A stretch of DNA of 64,000 nucleotides from contig JACKLO010000008.1 of assembly GCA_024235915.1 (NCBI GenBank), forward strand, positions 496,001-560,000. Reading direction: 5' to 3'. Made by a program: the position numbers and the translations under genes. Shown one piece after another: positions 54,919-63,152 of this stretch (position 1 is the stretch's first letter; each line of letters begins with the position of its first letter). The DNA is from Burkholderiaceae bacterium. GTDB lineage: Bacteria > Pseudomonadota > Gammaproteobacteria > Burkholderiales > Burkholderiaceae_C. A model generated the notes under the pieces. It saw nothing but the letters and a program-made list of their open reading frames with translations. It did no database searches and was not told the origin of the DNA.

Positions 54919-55374
54919 ATGCCCCTGCAGTCAACCAGCCGCCGAACCCGCCGCCGAACCGCGGCGGCGATGGCGCTGGTGTGGCTGTTCGCGCTGTTCG
55001 CGGGGGTCGTCAACGCCTGCGCCTTGCAAGCGACCGGCACGCACGGCCACGCGGAGCCGGGACGCCTCGTTGCAGCGGCCATCGAGACCGAGGCCGAGGC
55101 CATCACGGCCGGGCATGTCGGCGTGATCCCCACACACGATGTCGATGGGGACAGCCAGGCACAACCATCGTGCCTGAAGGCCTGCGACGAACAGGCCCGG
55201 GGGGTGTACGCCACAGCGGCCGATCCTGCCGACCCGGGTGACGCACCGTACATCGCGCCAGCGTGGGACGGCCAGCATCTGCTGATCTCGTCGCCAGCAC
55301 GCGCCAGGGACCAGCGCAAGCCGCTGCCCCCGCAACCTCCGCCCCGACTTCTCTTCTCCACCCTCCTCTTGTAG
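54919..55374 (+). CDS. small exported protein with Cys/His motifs, paralogue 2
   Basis: This 151-residue protein is the counterpart of the 47549 product: a basic start (SRRTRRRTAAAM), helix ALVWLFALFAGVVNACALQ, then THGHAEPG, TAGHVGVIPTHDVDG and SCLKACDEQA. The C terminus is Pro/Arg-rich. It ends 38 bp before the mer-type operator at 55413, just as the paralogue ends about 100 bp before that at 48093. Its position as last gene of the unit, and its shared context, suggest duplication of this module. Confidence 0.62.
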   Translation: MPLQSTSRRTRRRTAAAMALVWLFALFAGVVNACALQATGTHGHAEPGRLVAAAIETEAEAITAGHVGVIPTHDVDGDSQAQPSCLKACDEQARGVYATAADPADPGDAPYIAPAWDGQHLLISSPARARDQRKPLPPQPPPRLLFSTLLL

Positions 55375-55412
55375 CGCCTGCATCCGTGAGGCCAAGTGGT
55401 ATCGCACTTGGC

Positions 55413-55443
55413 TTGACTCCGTACCCAGGTACGGACTTCATAG
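55413..55443 (+). promoter_or_regulatory. mer-type operator/promoter 2
   Basis: TTGACT (55413-55418), a 19-bp spacer with the same dyad ccgtacc-ca-ggtacgg (55419-55434) and -10 region tcatag/catagt (55438-55444). The core of 22 bases is identical to that at 48093. It drives the gene at 55522 onward. Confidence 0.82.
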
Positions 55444-55521
55444 TCGTGAACCCGCCGAACGCCATGCAGACGGGCGCCGAGCGCTCCGGCCGTGGACAAG
55501 CAGCAGATGAAGGAGAAGACG

Positions 55522-56739
55522 ATGACAAGGAAGCAAGGATCCCGGGCAGCCGCGGCGCTGGCCATCGCCGTCACGGCAGGCTTCGCGCCTGCCGCGTGGA
55601 GTGCCGATGACGTCGGCGCATTGCGACAACGGCTGGACGCGCTGCAGCAGGAAGTGCAGGCCTTGAAGGCCGCGCTCGAAGCGCAACGCAGCCCGCCAGC
55701 GTCGGCGCCTCAGTCAGCGACGCCTCCAGCGGCGGCCAGCATGCAGTCGCGCGCCTCGGCGCACCTGGCCGGCTATGGCGCCGTCGGCTTTGCCTCCAAC
55801 CGGGACGGTGGCAGCTCGTTCGACATGGTCCAGCTCGCACCGATCTTCCATTTCGGCTACGGCGACCGTCTGTTCTTCGAGACCGAACTGAACGTCACCA
55901 GCAACGGTTCCGGCGGCACGGACGTCGATCTCGAGTACGCCAACATCAACTACTTCCTGAACGACAGCGTGGCGCTGTTCGCCGGCAAGTTCCTGACACC
56001 GGTCGGCTACTTCTTCCAGAACCTGCATCCGGCCTGGATCAACAAGTTCGCGTCGCGCCCGCCTGGCTTTGGCGGCGAGGGGTCGGCGGCGCCCGAGTCC
56101 GACATCGGCATCGGCGCCCGGGGCGGCTTCGCGCTTGGCGAGACCGCGCGCGCCAACTACGCCGTCTACGTCGGCAACGGACCGCGTCTGGAACTCAGCG
56201 CAGACGGCGAGGAGATCGAGGCTGTCGAAGGCGAGGCGGCGACCTCCAACCCGTCACGCCGCAAGCTGATCGGCGGAAGGTTCGGCCTGCTGCCGATGCC
56301 CGGCCTGGAGGTCGGTGTCTCGTTCGGCACGAGCCGGGTGGCCGTGCAGCTGGACGATGGCAGCGTCGAACCCGGACGCTCCTACCAGGTGGCCAGCGCC
56401 GATTTCGCGTTCCGCCGCAAGCAACTCGAGTTGCGGGGCGAGTACATCCAGCAGAAGGTCGGCGCCCTGGCATCCAGCGTCGCCCCCGAGGGCGGCACCT
56501 GGAAGGCCGGCTACGTGCAGGCCGCGTACCGGCTCACGCCGCAATGGGAACCGGTGCTGCGATTCGGTGACTTCCGCTCCCCTCACGCCGACCAGCGCAA
56601 GCGGCAATGGGCCGCCGGCGTGAACTTCTACGCCGCCCCCAGCGCGGTCGCCAAGCTGGGCTTCGAGTCCAACCGGGGCGAACCCGGCACGCCGAACGAC
56701 AGCGACCGGGTGCTCGTGCAATTCGCCTATGGCTTCTGA
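55522..56739 (+). CDS. outer-membrane porin with N-terminal coiled coil
   Basis: This 405-residue porin has a signal peptide (MTRKQGSRAAAALAIAVTAG...WSA), then a short coiled coil (DDVGALRQRLDALQQEVQAL) as in phosphate-selective-porin-like proteins, and a beta-barrel (HLAGYGAVGFASNRDGGSS, FHFGYGDRLFFETELNVTS ... RVLVQFAYGF). It ends in Phe. ATG 55522 follows AGGAG. It is the first gene after the second mer-type operator, so its synthesis should follow the MerR regulator. Substrate is unknown; metal or anion passage is possible. Confidence 0.8.
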   Translation: MTRKQGSRAAAALAIAVTAGFAPAAWSADDVGALRQRLDALQQEVQALKAALEAQRSPPASAPQSATPPAAASMQSRASAHLAGYGAVGFASNRDGGSSFDMVQLAPIFHFGYGDRLFFETELNVTSNGSGGTDVDLEYANINYFLNDSVALFAGKFLTPVGYFFQNLHPAWINKFASRPPGFGGEGSAAPESDIGIGARGGFALGETARANYAVYVGNGPRLELSADGEEIEAVEGEAATSNPSRRKLIGGRFGLLPMPGLEVGVSFGTSRVAVQLDDGSVEPGRSYQVASADFAFRRKQLELRGEYIQQKVGALASSVAPEGGTWKAGYVQAAYRLTPQWEPVLRFGDFRSPHADQRKRQWAAGVNFYAAPSAVAKLGFESNRGEPGTPNDSDRVLVQFAYGF

Positions 56740-56752
56740 TCAGGAGATGAAC

Positions 56753-57049
56753 ATGACGACATCAACAAGGCGCTTCGCCCGCCACTCCATCGGAGCGGTC
56801 CTCGCCGTCCTCCTCACCGTGCCGGCGTCGGCGGCCCCTGCCGAGTCGCCGACGAAGAGCGACCCCATGGCCTTTGCCCGTGGCGCCAAGGCATGGTCCG
56901 ACAACTGCGTGCGCTGCCACAACATGCGCGATCCGCGGGACTACCGGGACGACCAGTGGACATCGGTGATGCAGCACATGCGCCTGCGCGCGGGCCTGAC
57001 CGGGCAGGAGGCGCGCGACATCCTGAAGTTCCTGCAGGGGAGCAACTGA
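56753..57049 (+). CDS. small c-type cytochrome
   Basis: This 98-residue precursor has a signal peptide (about 1-28) and haem motif NCVRCHNMRDPRD. Beyond it is a short helical region (SVMQHMRLRAGLTGQEARDI) with candidate distal ligand Met. Start 56753 is six bases after AGGAG. It is two bases before the next cytochrome gene. Electron transfer partner of the 57051 product is likely. Confidence 0.82.
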   Translation: MTTSTRRFARHSIGAVLAVLLTVPASAAPAESPTKSDPMAFARGAKAWSDNCVRCHNMRDPRDYRDDQWTSVMQHMRLRAGLTGQEARDILKFLQGSN

Positions 57050-57050
57050 G

Positions 57051-57389
57051 ATGCGCGCAAGCCTTCCATTGCTGGCCGCATGCGCAGGGATGGCACTGGC
57101 CCCGGCCCTGGCGGCGGCGCAGGACGTCGGCGCAGCGGTCTACGGCCGGACCTGTATCGCCTGCCACGGCGCCGACGGTGCCGGCGTGCTGCCCGGCGTC
57201 CCGGACTTCACGCAGCCCGGTGGCCCGCTCTCGCAGACCGATGCGGTGCTGATCGAGCGCATCACGAAGGGCTACCAGAGTCCGGGCTCGCCCCTCGCGA
57301 TGCCCCCCAAGGGCGGTGACCCCAGCCTGACCGATCCGCAGATCCGGGACGTGCTGGCCTACCTGCGCAGGGAGTTCGCCCCGAAGTGA
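57051..57389 (+). CDS. class I c-type cytochrome
   Basis: This 112-residue precursor has a signal peptide (about 1-23), the haem motif RTCIACHGADGAG and Met in SPLAMPPKGGDPSLTDPQIR. It directly follows another cytochrome c gene, suggesting a two-cytochrome relay or a heterodimer. It is in the same transcript as the porin gene. Confidence 0.87.
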   Translation: MRASLPLLAACAGMALAPALAAAQDVGAAVYGRTCIACHGADGAGVLPGVPDFTQPGGPLSQTDAVLIERITKGYQSPGSPLAMPPKGGDPSLTDPQIRDVLAYLRREFAPK

Positions 57390-57426
57390 CGCGCTGGCGC
57401 CGGTGCCGATCACGCAACACCACACC

Positions 57427-58659
57427 ATGTCCGCAGCAAACGCCAGCAGCGCCACGTTGACTCGACCCGAGCGGACCTCCGGCCTGCTCACGGTCGCTGC
57501 CATGCTGGTGGCGATCGTCCTGGCCAACTCGCCGCTGAAACCGGTCTACGACGCGGTCCACCACACGCCGGTCGGGTTGAGCGTTGGCACGTGGCAGATC
57601 GAGCGTCCGCTGATCCTCTGGATCAACGAGGGACTGCTGGTGTTCTTCTTCGTCCTCGTCGCGCTCGAGATCAAGCGCGAGGTGCTCGTCGGCCACCTGG
57701 CCTCCAGGGCGCGGGCGGCGCTGCCCCTGGCCGCGGCGGTCGGCGGCATGGCCGTGCCGGCGGTTCTGTACCTGGTTTTCAATGGACAGGATGCCGCCGC
57801 CGCGCGGGGCTGGCCCATCCCGATGGCCACGGACACCGTCCTGGCACTGGCCGCGCTGCACGCGCTCGGTGCCCGGGTTCCCGCCGCCGTCGTGGCCTTC
57901 CTGACGGCGTCGGCGATCTTCGACGACCTCGGGGCCATCGCGGTGCTGGCCCTGTTGTTCTCGGAGTCCATCTCGCTGCCGGCCCTGCTGGCCGCGGGCG
58001 CCGCCACGCTGGCACTCCTGCTGCTCAACCGGCTCGGCATCTCCAGGCTGTCGGCCTACCTGCTGGCGGGACTGGCGCTCTGGGCGGCCGTGCTGGCCTC
58101 CGGTGTCCACGCGACGGTGGCCGGCTTCATCATCGGTTTGGCCGTGCCATTGCGGACCCGCGGTCCCGCTCGTTCGCCGCTGCGCGCGCTCGAGCAAGGG
58201 CTCAGGCCCTGGGTCGCACTGGTCATCGTCCCGGTCTTCGCGCTGTTCAACGCCGGGATCCGGCTGGTCGACCTGGCGCCGGGCACGGTGTCGGTGGCGA
58301 TCGTGGCCGGAACCGTCGCCGCGCTCGTGATCGGCAAGCCCGTGGGCATCCTGGGCGCGGCCTGGCTGGCATCACGCCTGGGCCTGGCGCAGCGCCCGCC
58401 AGGCGTCCGGTGGCGCCACATCGCCGGCGCGGCGCTGCTGGCCGGTATCGGCTTCACGATGAGCCTGTTCTTTGCCGGCCTGGCCTTCGGGCCGCGCAAT
58501 GCCCTGACCGCGTCGGCCACGCTCGGCGTGATGCTCGGGTCCTTGCTCTCCGCCGGCGCCGGCCTCGCCTTCCTGATCAATACCTCCAGCCGCCCGGACC
58601 GGCGCAGCAGGTCACTGTCCAACGCGGCCGCAGGTGCCGCAACGAAGGATCCTCGATGA
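57427..58659 (+). CDS. nhaA: Na+/H+ antiporter NhaA
   Basis: This 410-residue antiporter exchanges Na+ or Li+ for protons. Key residues are visible: the Asp of PMATDTVLALAAL, the pair in SAIFDDLGAIAVLALL, and the Lys in VIGKPVGILGA. It has twelve hydrophobic helices. The start could be ATG 57427 or GTG 57403; neither has a strong ribosome-binding site. Its stop overlaps the next ATG. In this cluster it may keep pH and ion balance during acid production, which is inference. Confidence 0.92.
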   Translation: MSAANASSATLTRPERTSGLLTVAAMLVAIVLANSPLKPVYDAVHHTPVGLSVGTWQIERPLILWINEGLLVFFFVLVALEIKREVLVGHLASRARAALPLAAAVGGMAVPAVLYLVFNGQDAAAARGWPIPMATDTVLALAALHALGARVPAAVVAFLTASAIFDDLGAIAVLALLFSESISLPALLAAGAATLALLLLNRLGISRLSAYLLAGLALWAAVLASGVHATVAGFIIGLAVPLRTRGPARSPLRALEQGLRPWVALVIVPVFALFNAGIRLVDLAPGTVSVAIVAGTVAALVIGKPVGILGAAWLASRLGLAQRPPGVRWRHIAGAALLAGIGFTMSLFFAGLAFGPRNALTASATLGVMLGSLLSAGAGLAFLINTSSRPDRRSRSLSNAAAGAATKDPR

Positions 58660-60359
58660 ACACAACTGCCACCCCGTTCGGCGGCCACCTCGCGCCGAAT
58701 GCACTGGCCACGTACTGGCTCGACGCGCTGTGGCGTGCCACCGAAACGGCCCAGACCCTGCGCCAGCGTGCGATCGACATGAACGAGCACGAGGCCGCGG
58801 GCATGCCGCCGCTCTTGCACTTCGAGTCCGAGCCGGTCGCCGACGGGCACGAGCTGGACCCGCCGTGCAACTACCGCCTGCTGCGCGTGACCCGCTGCGG
58901 CACCGATGCGCTCGAACACCACGTGCGCAAGGACGCCGCGCCGGTGATGGTGGTCGACCCGCGCGCCGGCCACGGCCCCGGCATCGGCGGGTTCAAGCGC
59001 GACTCCGAGGTCGGCATGGCACTGCGCGAGGGCCACCCCGTCTATTTCGTCGTCTTCGACCCCGAGCCTGTCGAAGGACAGACGCTGGGCGCGGTGCTGC
59101 GCACGCTGGCGACCTTCATCGACCTCGTCACCCAGCGTCACCGCAACCGCCCGCCCATCGTCTACGGCAACTGCCAGGGCGGCTGGGCGCTCACGCTGGC
59201 GCTGTCGCACTGCCGGCACCGCGCGGGCCTGGCGGTGCTGAACGGGTCGCCGCTGTCGTACTGGGCCGGCGGGCGCGGCATCAACCCGATGCGCCTGCTC
59301 GGCGGCTTCAGCGGCGGTGTCTGGCCAGCGCACCTGGCGGCCGATCTGGGCGGTGGCACCTTCGACGGCGCGTGGCTGGTGCAGAACTTCGAGGGCCTGC
59401 GTCCGGAAGGGGTCTTCCGCAAGTACGACACGCTGTTCGCGGACCCCGAGCGCGAACGCGAGCGCTTCCTCGAGTTCGAGCGCTGGTGGAACGGCTTCTA
59501 CTTCCTCGGCCGCGACGAGATCGTCACCATCACGCGCGACCTGTTCGTCGGCAACCTGCTCGAGGATGGCCAGATGCAGGTCGACGAACACTGCCGGGCG
59601 GACCTGCGGCGCATCCGCACGCCGCTGGTGGTCTTCAGTTCCTACGGCGACAACATCACGCCGCCGCACCAGGCCCTGGGCTGGCTGCCGGCGGTGTACC
59701 CGAGCACCGAGGCGCTGGTCGCCGCCGGACAGCGCGTGGTGTACCTGACGCACGAGGACGTCGGCCACCTCGGCATCTTCGTGTCCGCCGGCGTGGCGCG
59801 GCGCGAGCACCGCGCCATCCTGCACCACGCCCGCAAGATCCAGGCGCTGGCGCCGGGCCTGTACGAGATGCTGCTCGACGAGGACAGTGGTGCCGACGAG
59901 GCACCGGATGCGCGCTTCGAGCCCAGGCGCGTCGAGGATCTCCCCTTCGATCCGGCGCCGGCCGGGTTCGACCGCGTGAAGGCCTTGTCCGCGTGGCTGG
60001 AGTCGATGTACGCGCAGGTCGTGTCGCCGGTCGTGCAGTCGACCGTCCGGCCCGAGCTGGCGCGCAAGCTGCGCGACGCGCACCCGATGCGCCTGAGCCG
60101 CAAGCTCTGGAACGAACAGGCGATACCGGCCCTGGCCTGGCTGCCCTGGATGCAGGCCGCGCTGCAGGCGCTCGGAGCCGCCGACGCCGCTCGCGCCGAC
60201 AACCCCTGGTACCGCTTCGAGCGCATCGCGGCGGACGGCACCGCCGATGCCTGGACCGCCTGGCGGACGATGCGCGACCTGTGGGCCGAGGCGCTCTTCA
60301 CGCAGCTCTACGCAACGCCGTCGCCGCTGGACCTGCTGCCCGGCGAGGCCTCGAAATGA
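58656..60359 (+). CDS. DUF3141 alpha/beta-hydrolase-like protein
   Basis: This 567-residue protein has an alpha/beta-hydrolase core. The nucleophile elbow YGNCQGGWALTLALSH has Cys where lipases have Ser, as in PHA synthases (GxCxG). Candidate Asp is in VVFSSYGDNITPPHQALG and His in YLTHEDVGHLGIFVSAGVA. There is no signal peptide. DUF3141 genes are known from clusters with acetate kinase, phosphotransacetylase and FabI, as here. An acyltransferase or thioesterase role linked to polyhydroxyalkanoate chemistry is plausible but unproven. Confidence 0.87.
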   Translation: MNTTATPFGGHLAPNALATYWLDALWRATETAQTLRQRAIDMNEHEAAGMPPLLHFESEPVADGHELDPPCNYRLLRVTRCGTDALEHHVRKDAAPVMVVDPRAGHGPGIGGFKRDSEVGMALREGHPVYFVVFDPEPVEGQTLGAVLRTLATFIDLVTQRHRNRPPIVYGNCQGGWALTLALSHCRHRAGLAVLNGSPLSYWAGGRGINPMRLLGGFSGGVWPAHLAADLGGGTFDGAWLVQNFEGLRPEGVFRKYDTLFADPERERERFLEFERWWNGFYFLGRDEIVTITRDLFVGNLLEDGQMQVDEHCRADLRRIRTPLVVFSSYGDNITPPHQALGWLPAVYPSTEALVAAGQRVVYLTHEDVGHLGIFVSAGVARREHRAILHHARKIQALAPGLYEMLLDEDSGADEAPDARFEPRRVEDLPFDPAPAGFDRVKALSAWLESMYAQVVSPVVQSTVRPELARKLRDAHPMRLSRKLWNEQAIPALAWLPWMQAALQALGAADAARADNPWYRFERIAADGTADAWTAWRTMRDLWAEALFTQLYATPSPLDLLPGEASK

Positions 60360-60570
60360 GTCTCGCGTCATGCACCCGGCTTGCCCCGGCCTGGGAGGGC
60401 GGACTTGCCAGCCTGCCGCCGCTGGCCGCCAGACATCATGCCGATGAGCGGGGGCGAGGGGTGCATCCCCCGTTGCTGGCGACCTGCCTGGCGCCGCGCT
60501 GGATGCTGCTCCGCTTCGGGGAAAGCTCCGGCCGCGGCATCGATCACTCGACGACGAGGAGCGCCTGCGC

Positions 60571-61350
60571 ATGATGGACATCGACCTGAAGGGTCAGCGC
60601 GGACTGATCGTCGGCGTGGCCAACGCCGACAGCCTGGCCTGGGCCGCGGCGCGGCTGATGCGCGCCGCCGGAGCCGAGATCGCGCTGACCTACCTGAACG
60701 ACAAGGCGCGCCCGCATGTCGAGCCGCTGGCTCGGGAAGCCGACGCACTGCTGCTGCCCTGCGACGTGACGCGCCCCGGAGAACTGCCGGCCGTGTTCGG
60801 CGCCCTGCGCAGGCAGTGGGGAAGGCTCGACTTCGTGCTGCACGCCATCGCCTCGGCGCCCAAGGAGGACCTGCGCGCGCCGCTCGTCGACTGCTCGGCG
60901 GAGGGCTTCGCCGAGGCCATGCTGGTGTCCTGCCACTCCCTGGTGCAGATGGCCAAGCTCGCGCGGCCGCTGATGCGCGCCGGCGGCAGCCTCACCACGC
61001 TGAGCTTCTACGGCGCCGAGAAGGTCGTCGAGCACTACGGCCTGATGGGGCCCGTGAAGGCCGCGCTCGAGGCGTCGGTGCGCTACCTGTCGCACGAGCT
61101 CGGCCCCGATGGCATCCGCGTCAACGCGATCTCGGCCGGCCCCGTGCGCACCCGCGCGGCGTCCGGCATCGTGCACTTCGACGAACTCCTGGCCGATGCC
61201 ACGAGACGCTCGCCACTGCGGCGCACCGTGGAGGCCGACGAGGTCGGCCGGGTTGCGCTGATGCTCGCCAGTCCCTATGCCTCGGGCATCACCGGCGAGG
61301 TCGTGCACGTGGACGCAGGCTTTCACGTCGAAGGGATGGTCTTCCATTGA
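60571..61350 (+). CDS. fabI: enoyl-[acyl-carrier-protein] reductase FabI
   Basis: This 259-residue NADH-dependent short-chain-dehydrogenase-type reductase has GLIVGVANADSLAWAAARL at the nucleotide site, IASAPKEDLRAPL, and the active-site FYGAEKVVEHYGLMGPVKAA with the Tyr-x6-Lys arrangement of FabI (Tyr, then MGPVK). It lies in the fermentation-like cluster, so it might reduce crotonyl-type thioesters rather than serve general lipid synthesis. ATG 60571 or 60574, with GAGGAG upstream. Its stop is three bases before the next ATG. Confidence 0.88.
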   Translation: MMDIDLKGQRGLIVGVANADSLAWAAARLMRAAGAEIALTYLNDKARPHVEPLAREADALLLPCDVTRPGELPAVFGALRRQWGRLDFVLHAIASAPKEDLRAPLVDCSAEGFAEAMLVSCHSLVQMAKLARPLMRAGGSLTTLSFYGAEKVVEHYGLMGPVKAALEASVRYLSHELGPDGIRVNAISAGPVRTRAASGIVHFDELLADATRRSPLRRTVEADEVGRVALMLASPYASGITGEVVHVDAGFHVEGMVFH

Positions 61351-61352
61351 AC

Positions 61353-63152
61353 ATGCGCATCCTCGTCCTCAATGCCGGCAGCTCGACGCTGAAGGCCGGC
61401 GTGTTCGACATGCCCTCGCCGCAGCCGCTGCTTGAGCTCACCCTCGACGGCGGTGCGCCGGACGACGCCGCACTCGACCTCGTCGAGCACCGCCTCGCCG
61501 ATGCCGGCATCGGCGCACAGACGCTCGACGCCGTGGCCCATCGCGTGGCTCACGGCGGGCCGCAGCTGCGCGAAGCGACGCGCATCGACGACGCGGTCGA
61601 GCGCGAGATCGAGCGCGCCGCACTCTGGGTGCCCCAGCACAACCCGGTCGCGCTGGCCGGCATACGGCTGGCCCGGCGACGCTGGCCCGGACTGCCGCAG
61701 GTGGCCGTGTTCGACACGGCCTTCCATGCCACCCTGCCCGACCACGCCGCGCTGTATGCGGTGCCGAAGACATGGCGTGACGCCGGCGTGCGGCGCTATG
61801 GCTTCCACGGCATGTCGCACGCGCACGTGATGGAAGCCGCCGCCGCTGCGCTCGACCGCGATGCGCGCACGCTGCGGGTCGTCAGCTGCCACCTCGGCAG
61901 CGGCGCGAGCGTGTGCGCGATCGACCACGGCCGCTCGGTCGATACGACGATGGGGCTGACCGCGCTCGAGGGCCTGATGATGGGCACGCGCAGCGGCGAC
62001 GTCGACCCCGGCGCGGTGCTGTTCGCCCTGCGGCATCTCGGTCTGACCTCGGCCGAAGTCGAACGGGCGCTGTACGAGGACAGTGGCCTCAAGGCGCTGT
62101 CGGGTACAAGTGGCGATCTGCGCGAGGTCGAACGACGCGCGGCAGAAGGCCACGACGACGCGCAGACCGCGTTGCGCGCCTATGCCTACCGCGTGCGCAA
62201 GGCGATCGGCGGCTATGCGGCAGCGATGGGCGGCATCGACGTGCTGGCCTTCACCGGCGGCGCCGGCGAGAACTCGGCCGCGCTGCGCCGGCGCATCGTC
62301 GACGGCCTCGGGTTCCTCGGCATCCGGCTCGACGAGGATCGCAACACGACCTATCGGCCTGCCGAGATGGCCGTCGCGTCACTGCAGCCGGACCATGCGC
62401 CGGTCGCGGTGCTCGCCGTCCATGCCCAGGAGCAGGCGGTGATCGCGCGCGAGGCCCAGGCGGCGCTGGGCGTGGGCCGGGTGGCGGCGAGCGCACCGGT
62501 GGCCATGCCGGTCGCCGTGTCGGCGCACCACGTGCACCTGACGCAGGAGACCGTCGAGCGGCTCTTCGGCGTCGACCATGAGCTGCAGGTGCGCCAACCG
62601 CTGACGCAGCCGGGCTTCTGGGCCGCCGAGGAGACGGTCTCGGTGGTCGGGCCCCGCAGCCGGCTCGAGCGCGTCCGCGTGCTCGGCCCCTGCCGCGGCC
62701 GCAACCAGATCGAACTGAGCCGCACCGAGGCCATCAAGCTCGGCCTCGACGCACCGCTGCGCCTCTCCGGCCATCTCGACGGGACACCGGAGGTGACCCT
62801 GATCGGTCCGGCCGGCAGCGTGCGCACCGACGGAGCCATCGTCGCGCAGCGGCACCTGCACCTGTCGCCGGCCGATGCAGCGCGCCTCGGCGTCGAGGAC
62901 GGCCAGGAGATCGATCTCGAGCTCGATACGCCGCGAGCCACCGTGCTCCGGCACGTCGCGCTGCGGCTGGCCGAAGACGCGGTGCTCGAGGTCCACCTCG
63001 ACACCGACGAAGCCAATGCGGCCGGCCTGAGCGGTGACGCCGAAGGCGTGCTTCGGCGCTGCCACGGCTGCGCCGCTCATCTGCGCGGCATTCATTCCAC
63101 GACGGCGCACTGTGCGCCAACCGATCAAGGAGCTCGCCATGACCCGACGTGA
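61353..63152 (+). CDS. acetate kinase fused to PduL-type phosphotransacylase
   Basis: This is a 599-residue fusion. Residues 1-370 are an acetate/propionate kinase: NAGSSTLKAGVFD, HRVAHGG, VFDTAFHATLPDHAALYAVP, FHGMSHAHV, LGSGASVCAI, GTRSGDVDPG and FTGGAGENS. Residues 380-580 are a PduL (PTAC) domain: VAVSAHHVHLTQETVERLFG, LTQPGFWAAEETVSVVGPRS, AQRHLHLSPADAARLGVEDG, EVHLDTDEANAAGL. Zn-binding His are present; NRHVHL of typical PduL is AHHVHL. It should convert acyl-CoA to acyl phosphate and then to acetate plus ATP in one chain. Confidence 0.9.
   Translation: MRILVLNAGSSTLKAGVFDMPSPQPLLELTLDGGAPDDAALDLVEHRLADAGIGAQTLDAVAHRVAHGGPQLREATRIDDAVEREIERAALWVPQHNPVALAGIRLARRRWPGLPQVAVFDTAFHATLPDHAALYAVPKTWRDAGVRRYGFHGMSHAHVMEAAAAALDRDARTLRVVSCHLGSGASVCAIDHGRSVDTTMGLTALEGLMMGTRSGDVDPGAVLFALRHLGLTSAEVERALYEDSGLKALSGTSGDLREVERRAAEGHDDAQTALRAYAYRVRKAIGGYAAAMGGIDVLAFTGGAGENSAALRRRIVDGLGFLGIRLDEDRNTTYRPAEMAVASLQPDHAPVAVLAVHAQEQAVIAREAQAALGVGRVAASAPVAMPVAVSAHHVHLTQETVERLFGVDHELQVRQPLTQPGFWAAEETVSVVGPRSRLERVRVLGPCRGRNQIELSRTEAIKLGLDAPLRLSGHLDGTPEVTLIGPAGSVRTDGAIVAQRHLHLSPADAARLGVEDGQEIDLELDTPRATVLRHVALRLAEDAVLEVHLDTDEANAAGLSGDAEGVLRRCHGCAAHLRGIHSTTAHCAPTDQGARHDPT

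Noticed and set aside
58056..60581. Long open frame (841 codons) on the minus strand opposite nhaA and DUF3141
   Set aside because: It spans two well supported genes on the other strand and has no recognisable features.
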